This document shows positions 47,542 to 55,465 of a stretch of 64,000 bases of DNA, piece after piece. The DNA is taken from NCBI RefSeq assembly GCF_002221505.1, contig NZ_CP011037.1:434001-498000 (forward strand), written 5' to 3'. Below the pieces are notes generated by a model. It saw nothing but the letters and a program-made list of their open reading frames with translations, did not search any database and was not told the origin of the DNA. Source of the DNA: Pseudoalteromonas nigrifaciens. GTDB lineage: Bacteria; Pseudomonadota; Gammaproteobacteria; Enterobacterales; Alteromonadaceae. Every line of letters starts with the position of its first letter. The stretch's first letter is position 1. The translations under genes were made by a program, and so were the position numbers.

Positions 47542-47686
47542 TTAACGCTTGAATTAGGTATATTGCCTTAATATCAGGCAAAATAATGTTATTTGGCAGC
47601 AATTGTGAAAACTTAACGAAAACTGCAGGCCAAATGCACTTTTTTACTATAAAATACCGCAAATTTTATTACTAGGTTTTTTTAAT

Positions 47687-48316
47687 ATGGCTATTCACGT
47701 TATAACTCATCCCCTTGTTCAACATAAATTAGGCTTAATGCGCTCCCATGGAATTAGCACTAAAAGCTTTCGTGAATTGTGCTCAGAAGTAGGTACATTA
47801 TTAACCTACGAAGCAACTCAAAACCTACCGTTAGAAGATAACGAAATTACCAGCTGGGATGGCACAAAGTTAAATGTGCAGCATATTAAAGGTAAAAAAA
47901 TTACTGTAGTGCCTATTTTACGTGCGGGCTTAGGCATGATGGACGGTGTGATGCAGTTATTGCCGGCTGCCAAAGTAAGTGTTGTAGGCCTTGAGCGAAA
48001 CGAAGAAACATTAGAGCCAATTCCATACTTTGAAAAGCTAGTAAGTAATATTAATGAGCGTTTAAGCTTAGTGATAGATCCTATGCTTGCAACAGGCGGC
48101 ACTATGATTGCCACTATTGATATGCTTAAAAAAGCAGGCTGTAAAGAAATCAAGGTGATTGTATTAGTTGCTGCTCCTGAAGGGGTTGAAAAAACATTAG
48201 CTGCCCATCCAGATGTAGAAATATATACCGCATCGGTAGACAGCCACTTAAACGATAAAGGCTATATTGTGCCTGGTTTAGGTGATGCAGGTGATAAAAT
48301 TTTCGGTACGGTTTAA
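47687..48316 (+). CDS. upp: Uracil phosphoribosyltransferase
   Basis: 209 aa, standard length. The start [32 protein letters not shown] and the PRPP loop [20 protein letters not shown] are diagnostic of Upp. The C-terminus [19 protein letters not shown] binds uracil. It converts uracil and PRPP to UMP. The uracil permease gene follows immediately, making the usual salvage operon. Confidence 0.98.
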   Translation: MAIHVITHPLVQHKLGLMRSHGISTKSFRELCSEVGTLLTYEATQNLPLEDNEITSWDGTKLNVQHIKGKKITVVPILRAGLGMMDGVMQLLPAAKVSVVGLERNEETLEPIPYFEKLVSNINERLSLVIDPMLATGGTMIATIDMLKKAGCKEIKVIVLVAAPEGVEKTLAAHPDVEIYTASVDSHLNDKGYIVPGLGDAGDKIFGTV

Positions 48317-48340
48317 GTGAAAACAGTGCAAAACGATACG

Positions 48341-49582
48341 ATGAAAAACAATGCCATGTTCTCAATAAAAACGATACTTACTGGTGCGCAAATGTTGTTT
48401 GTAGCATTTGGTTCATTAGTATTAGTACCGCTGTTAACAGGGCTTGATCCAAGTGTTGCTCTTTTTACTGCGGGCTTAGGTACGCTATTATTTCAGTTTG
48501 TTACTAAAGGCCAAGTACCCATATTTTTAGCGTCATCGTTTGCTTTTATTGCACCGATTATTGCCTCAATACAAATGTGGGGCATACCTGCCACTATGGG
48601 TGGTTTAATGGCGGCTGGTTTTGCTTATATGCTATTGAGCTTTTTAGTTAAATTTAAAGGCACTGAAACGCTACATAAAATATTACCACCAATAGTAGTC
48701 GGGCCAGTTATTATGGTTATTGGCCTAGCTTTAGCACCGGTTGCGGTAAACATGGCCATGGGCAAAAGTGGTGACGGCAGCACGCAAATTATTGCTTATG
48801 ATAGTGCTATTTACATCTCATTATTTTCTTTAGTGGTTACGCTTATATTAGCGGTATGGGGTAAGGGTGTATTTAAACTTATTCCAATATTAGCAGGGGT
48901 GATAGCTGGTTATAGTTTATCGCTTGCTATGGGCGTAGTACAATTTGACGCCGTAACCAATGCACAGTGGTTAGCTGTGCCTAACTTTGTTTTACCTGAG
49001 TTTAAATGGCAAGCCATTTTGTTTATGGTGCCGGTGGCGATTGCTCCCGCTGTTGAGCATATTGGCGACATGATGGCGATTAGCCAAGTTACCAATAAAG
49101 ATTTTTTGAAAAAACCAGGGCTACATCGCACTCTATTTGGCGACGGATTAGCTACCTCAGCAGCATCATTGTTTGGTGGGCCGCCAAACACAACTTACTC
49201 AGAAGTAACCGGTGCGGTAATGCTGACTAAAAACTTTAACCCAAAAGTGATGATATGGACTGCAATTATTGCCATTACTTTAGCCTTTATAGCTAAAATG
49301 GGCGCAAGTTTACAAACAATTCCAGTGCCGGTTATGGGCGGCATTATGATTTTATTGTTTGGCTCAATTGCAGTGATTGGATTAAACACTTTAGTTAAAT
49401 CTGGGGATGATTTAAGCGAACCGCGTAATTTAAGCATAGTAGCGCTTATTTTGATTTGTGGTATTGGTGGAATGCATATTGGCAGTAGTCAGTTTAGCCT
49501 AGAAGGCGTAAGCCTCTGCGCTATTTTAGGCATAGTGCTAAACTTAGTGTTACCAAAAGCCGAGAAGAAAACCGCAGCTTAA
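48341..49582 (+). CDS. uraA: Uracil permease UraA
   Basis: 413 aa from the ATG at 48341, giving MKNNAMFSIKTILTGAQMLF. A GTG at 48317, directly after the upp stop, would add eight residues and is possible by coupling. Fourteen TM-type segments of the nucleobase-ascorbate transporter family are present, with VAPAVEHIGDM-like motif AIAPAVEHIGDMMAISQVTN and GGPPNTTYSEVTGAV. It is a proton-uracil symporter. Second gene of the upp operon. Confidence 0.93.
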   Translation: MKNNAMFSIKTILTGAQMLFVAFGSLVLVPLLTGLDPSVALFTAGLGTLLFQFVTKGQVPIFLASSFAFIAPIIASIQMWGIPATMGGLMAAGFAYMLLSFLVKFKGTETLHKILPPIVVGPVIMVIGLALAPVAVNMAMGKSGDGSTQIIAYDSAIYISLFSLVVTLILAVWGKGVFKLIPILAGVIAGYSLSLAMGVVQFDAVTNAQWLAVPNFVLPEFKWQAILFMVPVAIAPAVEHIGDMMAISQVTNKDFLKKPGLHRTLFGDGLATSAASLFGGPPNTTYSEVTGAVMLTKNFNPKVMIWTAIIAITLAFIAKMGASLQTIPVPVMGGIMILLFGSIAVIGLNTLVKSGDDLSEPRNLSIVALILICGIGGMHIGSSQFSLEGVSLCAILGIVLNLVLPKAEKKTAA

Positions 49583-49609
49583 ATTTATAGATAAGTTAAA
49601 CTAACCTAA

Positions 49610-49637
49610 TAGCGCATATATATGCGCTATTTTTTTA
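49610..49637 (+). terminator. upp-uraA terminator
   Basis: ATAGCGCATA and TATGCGCTAT form a 10-bp stem, followed by T7. Confidence 0.9.
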
Positions 49638-49662
49638 TCTAAAATAAAGGCGCAATAGAAAT

Positions 49663-50538
49663 ATGGATATCAGTGATTTTTTAGCAAAACATCAACTACC
49701 AATAAGCTATCAACAGCAGTGTGAACAGTTTTTTATTCCGGTAGCAAAAAATATATTGCACGCTAAAAAAACCAATACTCCGTTATTTGTTGCTATTAAT
49801 GGCAGCCAAGGCTCGGGTAAAACCACCTTGGCTGATTTTTTAGTAACTTGGTTGGCAAAAAATAGTTCGTTTAATAGCATAGCGCTTTCTATTGATGACT
49901 TTTACCTTACTAAGCAGCGCCGACTGCAGCTTGCAAAAAATGTACACCCGCTACTTGCCACTCGCGGCGTACCCGGCACGCACGATGTAGCTTTAATGAA
50001 AAGCACACTTGAGCAGTTACTAGCAGGGCACAGTGGTGTGCCTCTACCTCATTTTAATAAGCATTTAGATGACAGTGCACCACATAACGAGTGGCCGCGT
50101 AATAATACCGCTGTCGATATTATTATTTTAGAAGGGTGGTGCGTAGGTAGTAAGGCACAATCGGCATCAGCATTAACTGCGCCATTAAATGAGTTAGAGC
50201 AAAATGCAGATAGCCAAGGTGTTTGGCGTAACTATGTGAACAATTGTTTAAAAACAGAATATTTAAACATTTTTGCTAAAGTTGATTATTTAGTGATGCT
50301 TAAAGCCCCTAGTTTTGCTGCCGTATTTGCATGGCGAAAAGAGCAAGAGCAAAAGCTTATAGCCTTAAAAGGGCAAGGTGCAGGCACTATGAATGACGCC
50401 CAACTTAGATACTTTATTGCTCATTTTGAGCGTGTCACTCGAGAAAATTTAAACACACTAGCATCAACAGCAAACGCCCTTGTAACACTTAACGAGCAAC
50501 GGGAAATTAGTTGCTTGGAGTTTAAGCTGATTAATTAA
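49663..50538 (+). CDS. D-glycerate 3-kinase-like P-loop kinase
   Basis: 291 aa. The P-loop is AINGSQGSGKTTLADFLVTW, with IDDFYLTKQRR after it and RGVPGTHDVALM. ILEGWCVG is the Walker-B-like strand. This combination is that of plant-type glycerate kinase/YggC-YfhS-like proteins of the phosphoribulokinase-uridine kinase superfamily. The probable reaction is phosphorylation of glycerate at C3. The exact substrate is inferred. It is monocistronic. Confidence 0.82.
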   Translation: MDISDFLAKHQLPISYQQQCEQFFIPVAKNILHAKKTNTPLFVAINGSQGSGKTTLADFLVTWLAKNSSFNSIALSIDDFYLTKQRRLQLAKNVHPLLATRGVPGTHDVALMKSTLEQLLAGHSGVPLPHFNKHLDDSAPHNEWPRNNTAVDIIILEGWCVGSKAQSASALTAPLNELEQNADSQGVWRNYVNNCLKTEYLNIFAKVDYLVMLKAPSFAAVFAWRKEQEQKLIALKGQGAGTMNDAQLRYFIAHFERVTRENLNTLASTANALVTLNEQREISCLEFKLIN

Positions 50539-50750
50539 AATGTTATGTCAGCAGCAACTGTGGCTTGCTATAACAAGGTTGAGTTTACTAAGCTCCTCAA
50601 AAAAGTCGCTCTTTACTCTTTAAGTTTGCATCTAAAGTGTAAAGGGGCTTTACACAGCGAACAAGGCTAAACATTACACACTTTCATTTGCGGTTACTTA
50701 CTAGCGTATTATTGGTATAATCGACGGAGTTTTTAATTGAAAGGTTTATC

Positions 50751-51140
50751 ATGAAGTACTTTTATTTTGTTTTTATTTTACTCACGTCATCAGTCTCAAT
50801 TGCCAGCGCGCCAGTTGACCTTGAAATTAATATGAAAAACACGGGGCTTGCATATAAACAAGCAGTGCAAGCGACTAATATTGACGAGTTTAACCTTGCG
50901 ATTAATGAATTCATCTCGTTAGTGGAAATAAGTAAAACAGCTAAGTTTTATAAAGAACCAGAGCAATCATTACAAGGGCTTGATAAAGTCATTGCTCAGG
51001 CTGAGCTTGCAAAACAAGCTGCTAACCTACAAGGTTTGAGTGCGGCTAAACAGCCACTAAAAAACATAGATAATTTACGTAAAAAGTACCATGAGTTACA
51101 TGAGCCTCCAGGCTTTTTTGAATTACTATTTGGAAAATAA
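50751..51140 (+). CDS. Cytochrome b562 family protein
   Basis: 129 aa. The signal peptide ends near SIASA. The mature ~108 residues form the four-helix pattern of cytochrome b562: an N-terminal LEINMKNTGLAYKQA with the Met heme ligand position, and a C-terminal LRKKYHELHEP with the His ligand. It may carry heme b in the periplasm and transfer electrons, although some family members have lost heme. The OsmC gene begins 10 bp after it. Confidence 0.85.
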   Translation: MKYFYFVFILLTSSVSIASAPVDLEINMKNTGLAYKQAVQATNIDEFNLAINEFISLVEISKTAKFYKEPEQSLQGLDKVIAQAELAKQAANLQGLSAAKQPLKNIDNLRKKYHELHEPPGFFELLFGK

Positions 51141-51150
51141 GGGACCCTCG

Positions 51151-51537
51151 ATGGAAATTTCAGTTGCAATGTTAGATGGCCAAAAGCTCAGTGCTAAATT
51201 TGGCGATCATGAAGTGATAAGCGATCAGAGTTTGGCTGCAGGTGGCAACGCAGAGCACCCAGAACCGTTTGATTACTTTTTAGTGAGTATGGTGTTATGT
51301 GCAGGTTTTTATGCAAGAAAGTTTTGCCAACAACGCGATATTTCGACACAAGGGATGTCACTTAAGCAAAATAACGAAAATGTGGATGAAGATGGTAAAA
51401 AGTTATTTTCTATTGAGATAACACTCCCAGATGGATTCCCTGATAAGTATAAAAAAGCACTGGTTGCCGCGGTAAATACATGTACCGTGAAAAAAGTAAT
51501 TCAGGCAGTACCTGAATTTTCAGTGGTAGTTAAATAA
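51151..51537 (+). CDS. OsmC-family protein
   Basis: 128 aa from the ATG at 51151, with AAGGGAC upstream. A longer frame overlaps the previous gene and is not favoured. The family pattern is LAAGGNAEHPEPFDYFLVSM, then VLCAGFYARKFCQQRDI, then a second Cys late in VNTCTVKKVIQ. Two reactive cysteines are used by OsmC/Ohr-type peroxidases. Reduction of organic peroxides is likely but not proven for this branch. Confidence 0.85.
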   Translation: MEISVAMLDGQKLSAKFGDHEVISDQSLAAGGNAEHPEPFDYFLVSMVLCAGFYARKFCQQRDISTQGMSLKQNNENVDEDGKKLFSIEITLPDGFPDKYKKALVAAVNTCTVKKVIQAVPEFSVVVK

Positions 51538-51610
51538 CTAGTTAAATAAAGTCACTCTGTGTTGCACACAACACTGAGTGACTGCTTTATAAAGTGATAG
51601 TGGTTAAATG

Positions 51611-51745
51611 CTATTTCTTTTTCATACCCTGAACAGCTTTAAAGCGCGGGTTCTCCTTACAAATCACAAACACGCGTCCTTTACGTTTTACAACTTGACA
51701 CCCTGCACGCTGCTTAGCACTTTTAAGTGAGCTTAATACTTTCAT
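51611..51745 (-). CDS. rpmJ: Ribosomal protein L36 paralogue, YkgO type
   Basis: 44 aa. [30 protein letters not shown] and NPRFKAVQG are the L36 signature. The Cys/His set for zinc of the usual L36 is reduced to two Cys, so it is the zinc-independent version. GAGGT lies six bases before the ATG. In gammaproteobacteria this paralogue replaces the zinc-binding copy during zinc starvation. It is too short for most gene callers. A Zur-like palindrome lies upstream. Confidence 0.9.
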
Positions 51746-51799
51746 TTTATACCTCATTAATAAATAAAATAGGGAAATTCTCATAACAGCATTACGTTA

Positions 51800-51815
51800 T
51801 GTGATATTATATCAT
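51800..51815. promoter_or_regulatory. Zur-like box upstream of the L36 paralogue
   Basis: TGTGATATTATATCAT contains a perfect palindrome and matches the gammaproteobacterial Zur core TGTTATATTATAACAT in 14 of 16 positions. It lies 54 bp upstream of the L36-paralogue start, the expected place for zinc-dependent repression. Confidence 0.62.
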
Positions 51816-52010
51816 TTTATTCATCAGGATCTATAGCCACTCAAAAAATTATTTAATAAGCATTTAAAAACCATAATTGCTGGCTATTTATGCAAACAAA
51901 TCAAAAAATGAGCAGTTAAACCAAAAGTGCTGGCTATTGGCGTTTAGCCTGTTATAACTATAATTACATTCGTTAAAAATAGCATAAACAGTAGATCTCA
52001 GAGGTAACAT

Positions 52011-52280
52011 ATGAGCGACGCAATACAAAAACAACAACAAATAGATCAAGGAGTAATGGATACTCTAAAAGAGCGCGACCATAGTGTTTTAGCACAACAA
52101 GTAAACCCCTTAACTTGCACCCATAATGATATTATTGAGTTACTTGCCCAATATATGGCATTAAGTGAACAGGATAACGATGATCTATTTGATCACTGGT
52201 TTGATAATCTAACTAAAGAGCAGCATACAGTACTAAAAGTATTTGAAGTGTATCGTGGGCAATACGAACATCAAAACTAG
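52011..52280 (+). CDS. Conserved-looking small acidic protein, unknown
   Basis: 89 aa, soluble, rich in Gln and Asp, with no signal peptide or Cys cluster. Helical segments include HNDIIELLAQYMALSEQDND and FDNLTKEQHTVLKVFEVYRG. AGAGGTAAC lies upstream of the ATG, a good ribosome site, and a terminator follows. No family was recognised. It is probably cytoplasmic. Confidence 0.65.
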   Translation: MSDAIQKQQQIDQGVMDTLKERDHSVLAQQVNPLTCTHNDIIELLAQYMALSEQDNDDLFDHWFDNLTKEQHTVLKVFEVYRGQYEHQN

Positions 52281-52346
52281 CCTAATAATAATCTTATTTA
52301 TTGCTATGAAAGCTAAATAACAATGCTATATAAGTATAGAAAAACA

Positions 52347-52383
52347 AAAAACCCACTTATAGCCAAGCTATGAGTGGGTTTTT
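52347..52383. terminator. Bidirectional terminator
   Basis: AAAACCCACTTATAGC and GCTATGAGTGGGTTTT pair almost fully over CAA, followed by T residues. It ends the 89-aa gene and the convergent first csp gene. Confidence 0.88.
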
Positions 52384-52416
52384 AGTGCGCTTTAAAAACG
52401 CATCAGCTAAAACAGC

Positions 52417-52626
52417 TTAGATAGCTACGATGTTTTCAGCTTGTGGGCCTTTTTGACCTTGTGTAACAGTAAACTGTACGCGTTGGCCTTCAGCTAGAGT
52501 TTTAAAACCGTCGCCAGAAATTGCGCTAAAATGTGCAAAAACGTCTGCGCCAGATTCTTGCTCGATAAAACCAAAACCTTTTGCTTCGTTAAACCATTTT
52601 ACTGAACCAGTAGTTGTATTAGACAT
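52417..52626 (-). CDS. Cold-shock protein, CspA family (copy 1)
   Basis: 69 aa from the ATG at 52626. A frame reaching to 52734 runs through the leader and is not used. It contains the RNP1 motif KGFGFIEQ and RNP2 VFAHFSAI, the nucleic-acid-binding surface of a single cold-shock domain. It binds single-stranded RNA or DNA and melts structure at low temperature. It differs from copy 2 only at a few residues (KWFNE rather than KFFNE, final VAI). Confidence 0.96.
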   Translation of the reverse strand: MSNTTTGSVKWFNEAKGFGFIEQESGADVFAHFSAISGDGFKTLAEGQRVQFTVTQGQKGPQAENIVAI

Positions 52627-52771
52627 AATAATATCCTTAAAAATTAATAAAAGTGTGCCTGAAAATAGGCGATTGAGCCGGAAAAAACCTATATTTAACT
52701 TGAGGATAACGCGAAGGATTATTACTAATATCAACGTGGTACTTACAAATAAACAGTATTTCTTTCAAACT
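52627..52771 (-). promoter_or_regulatory. Leader of csp copy 1, conserved with copies 2 and 3
   Basis: A ~140-nt leader shared by all three csp genes. The best-conserved block (52701-52756) contains CCACGTTGATATTAGTAATA on the minus strand. Long csp leaders in enterobacteria control mRNA stability and translation with temperature, so the same is likely here. Confidence 0.6.
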
Positions 52772-52815
52772 TATATAAATAGATGGGTTATAAATAACCC
52801 ATCAACTTAAACATC

Positions 52816-53025
52816 TTAGATACAAACGATGTTTTCAGCTTGTGGACCTTTTTGACCTTGTGTAACAGTAAACTGTACACGTTGGCCTTCAGCTAGAGTT
52901 TTGAAACCGTCGCCAGAGATTGCACTGAAATGTGCGAAAACGTCTGCGCCAGATTCTTGCTCGATAAAACCAAAACCTTTAGCTTCGTTAAAAAACTTTA
53001 CTGTACCAGTAGTTGTATTAGACAT
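52816..53025 (-). CDS. Cold-shock protein, CspA family (copy 2)
   Basis: 69 aa, nearly identical to copy 1. RNP1 KGFGFIEQ and RNP2 VFAHFSAI are present, and the second aromatic of the surface is Phe (VKFFNEA). It probably arose by a tandem duplication of ~400 bp that included the leader. A transcript start within its own leader (53026-53170) is likely. Confidence 0.96.
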   Translation of the reverse strand: MSNTTTGTVKFFNEAKGFGFIEQESGADVFAHFSAISGDGFKTLAEGQRVQFTVTQGQKGPQAENIVCI

Positions 53026-53170
53026 AATTGTATCCTAAGAAATTAATAAAAAATGTGCCTGAAAGTAGGCGATTAAGCTGGAAAAAATAAATATTTAACT
53101 TGAGGATAACACAAAGGATTATTACTAATATCAACGTGGTACGTACAAATAAACAGAACTTCTTTCAAAC
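53026..53170 (-). promoter_or_regulatory. Leader of csp copy 2
   Basis: Same arrangement as copy 1. Conserved block at 53101-53156. Confidence 0.58.
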
Positions 53171-53215
53171 TAATATTCATTAACGGGTTATTACTAACCC
53201 ATTAAATTAAACAAT

Positions 53216-53422
53216 TTAGATGCAAACAATATTTTCAGCTTGCGGGCCTTTTTGACCTTGTGTAACAGTAAATTGTACACGTTGGCCTTCAGCTAAAGTT
53301 TTGAAGCCATCGCTAGTAATTGCGCTAAAATGAGCAAAAACATCAGGGCCAGACTCTTGTTCAATAAAACCAAAACCTTTTGCTTCATTAAACCATTTAA
53401 CTGAACCAGTTGTTGTAGACAT
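53216..53422 (-). CDS. Cold-shock protein, CspA family (copy 3)
   Basis: 68 aa, one Thr fewer at the N-terminus. It is the most diverged of the three ([17 protein letters not shown]), but all RNA-binding residues are kept. Silent changes are more frequent than between copies 1 and 2, which suggests it split off first. Confidence 0.96.
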   Translation of the reverse strand: MSTTTGSVKWFNEAKGFGFIEQESGPDVFAHFSAITSDGFKTLAEGQRVQFTVTQGQKGPQAENIVCI

Positions 53423-53552
53423 AGTAGTATCCTAAAAAATTAAAGTGCGCCCTATATAAGGCAATGTAAAGAGTAAGAAAACATATATTTAACTGAGGAT
53501 AGCGCGAAGGATTATTACTAATAACAACGTGGTACTTACAAATAAACAGGGC
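53423..53552 (-). promoter_or_regulatory. Leader of csp copy 3
   Basis: Shortened version of the shared leader. Conserved block at 53494-53549. Confidence 0.55.
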
Positions 53553-53849
53553 TTTCTATCAACCCGATGCGAAGTACTTTAACAGTAACCTCAGCCGGAC
53601 ATCAAGTTTTATTTAGATTTATTTTTACCACTAGCAAAACGTACTGGCTTTTACGGATTATAATTTGTTAAATTATTTCAGGTAAAGAACGTTATATTAA
53701 GCAGTAACTTAAAAGATGAATTACTTGTTAATTACAGTTTTTATTATATACAGCAAGATAATGAGCTGTACGAAGTTAAATTACTAACACTAGGGTCTTA
53801 TATGGACTCCCTATTAATGTCAAAAATAAAATTGAAATAAATTAGATGC

Positions 53850-53967
53850 TAGCTTATATACGGGCTCAAATTGAGGAGCTACCCCTGGCCTCAAATGTAT
53901 TCGCACCTTCATGACTTTTCTGTTGAGCAGTTTTTCAAACTTCAGACCCTAACAGTCTATTGAAGGT
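53850..53967 (-). ncRNA. Candidate bridge RNA (seekRNA) of the IS1111-type element
   Basis: Two hairpins with internal loops on the transposase strand. Target loop (53905-53967): outer stem ACCTTCA/TGAAGGT plus GACT/AGTC, inner stem AGTTT/AAACT. The loop strands are TAGGGTCT (53944-53951), identical to the plus-strand left flank of the insertion (53791-53798), and TCAACAG (53920-53926), complementary to the right flank CTGTTGA (55021-55027). Donor loop (53853-53900): stem TTGAGG/CCTCAA, with strands AUACAUUU, which can pair with the left IS end including a G-U pair, and AUAUAAG, identical to the other IS end. The position downstream of the transposase is that reported for IS1111-group guides. 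Confidence 0.75.
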
Positions 53968-54005
53968 CGGTCTTACCTATTTCAATCGATCTTTCTGACA
54001 AGTTT

Positions 54006-54951
54006 TTAAGCCACAAGTAATTGTGGCTGATAATCTTTGTTATGCTTTTGCATTGCAAAAGCCGTTCTGATTGTTTTATTTGCTAACGCTATTGCGGCTA
54101 CTTTTTTGCCTCGACGTACACTTAATTCTTTTAACCATATATCTTTTTGGCTACGAACTTCTCTTTTTTCTAGTTGTGAAACAACAGCTAATGCGCCTTT
54201 ATACAAAGCACTACGCAGCTTCTCGACCATTTTTAAAATGGGTTGTATTACCTAGTGCTATTTTAATCAGTATTGCACAGACCGGTCCCACGCCTTCTAA
54301 TGCTTGCAAGCGTATACAGGTTTGATCTTCTTTAATTACTTCATGCAATTGCTTTTCAATCAGCTTCACCTCTTCGACCGCCTCAGTAAAACGCTGATAA
54401 ACTCGGTTAATTGTGAAGCGAAAAGCGCCTGTTAGGCTGTTTTCAGCATCTTCTAATATCTCAGGTATCGCTTGGGTCAACTTCGTATCCCCTTGAGCAA
54501 TTGGGTAACCAAACTCTAACAATAAAGCTCTTAGTTGATTACCTAAGCTGACTTTTTGTTTGACTAATAAATCACGCATACATTCAATGCCTTGTAAGCA
54601 TTGCTCTTGCACTGAAAGTAAACGACTTCCTTTTATATGAGGCTGTCTCGCTGCAACTGAAATAGCCAGCGCATCATTTGCATCGGTTTTCTGCCCTTGA
54701 CGAAACGCTTTTACCTGTCGCGCGTTGATCGCTTTGATCTGGTGCCCTGCCTGTTTAGCAAATTGCGCCCAATAATGCGTACCACCACATGATTCCATAG
54801 CAACTAAAGATTGCTGTTCTTTAATTAATAACTCTTTAAGCTTGGCTCTGCTTATTGTTTTGTTATAAATAACTTTGCCATTGCTTTGCGTTTTGCAAAC
54901 TTGAAATAAATTTTTTGCTAAATCAATCGCTATCACATTACAATTCAACAT
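54006..54951 (-). pseudogene. IS110-family transposase, internally deleted
   Basis: The N-terminal RuvC-like domain has the DEDD residues: AIDLAKNLFQV, AMESCGGTHYW and KTDANDALAI. The Tnp_IS110 C-terminal domain begins at LEGVGPVCAILI and runs to HFKNGREAA, where the frame stops at 54211. The rest continues in another frame from LRSALYKGALAVV to the natural end at 54006. The ~40 residues normally between GREAA and this point, which carry the catalytic Ser (SSGGK-like motif), are missing. The protein should be inactive. Confidence 0.85.
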
Positions 54952-55465
54952 GTATGGGCTCCTTAGTAAAAGTTTGAACACTTATTACGTTACTTCTGAT
55001 GGAAGTGGGAGTCCATACATCTGTTGATCTTTCAAGGTTAAATTTGCAGCAGTGTGTTTGGTATTTAGGCAAGGCTGAGCCTATGTGGTGTGGTTATTCC
55101 CCATAAATAGGCGATAACGTAGCATCAATGCCAAATATGCGCTGCCCGAAGGGTTCTGCCTAGGGGCGATTAACTCTTTGTTGCTCGGTTTTTACTTAGC
55201 CCACTAGGTTACAAACCTCACGCCGTGATTAAATCGCCCCTAGTTTGAACAAATTTCAATCCGTAAAGGTCAACAGACCCTAGAGTAATAATCAATAAAA
55301 TCATTAATTAACAAAAGCTTATGTTGTTTTGTGTTTGATTCGGGTTACATGCACTTTTTAAATATAAAACGTATAAATTGGCAAAACGAATTTTGACTTT
55401 ATACTGCTGGCCCACTAAGTTATTTACTTATGTCGAGTGTTTAACAGTATTGTTATAGCTGTATT

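Larger units (their letters stand above)
53799..55020 (-). mobile_element. IS110-family (IS1111 group) insertion sequence, degenerate
   Basis: 11-bp subterminal inverted repeats TATGGACTCCC (53801-53811) and GGGAGTCCATA (55007-55017), a feature of the IS1111 group. No target duplication beyond a possible CT core dinucleotide (53797-53798 and 55021-55022). It encodes one DEDD-type transposase, now broken, and a ~200-bp noncoding downstream end with a bridge-RNA-like structure. It is inserted in the terminal repeat of the MITE. Confidence 0.85.
53790..55283. mobile_element. MITE-like element (262 bp when reconstructed), interrupted by an IS1111-type element
   Basis: CTAG occurs at 53790-53793 and 55280-55283 as a 4-bp target duplication. 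The terminal inverted repeat is GGTCT (53794-53798) continued by GTTGATCTTT (55023-55032), against GGTCTGTTGACCTTT as the complement of 55265-55279 (14 of 15 match). Removing the inner insertion leaves 262 bp without a transposase. An inner inverted repeat CTAGGGGCGATT/AATCGCCCCTAG lies at 55160-55171 and 55232-55243. The CTAG duplication fits an IS5-family parent (inferred). Confidence 0.72.

Noticed and set aside
52627..52734. N-terminal extension of csp copy 1
   Set aside because: The 36 extra codons are leader sequence shared with copies 2 and 3, where the frame is not open. The real start is the ATG at 52626.
54037..54325. Plus-strand frames over the broken transposase
   Set aside because: They lie antisense to the recognisable IS110 transposase and resemble no protein.
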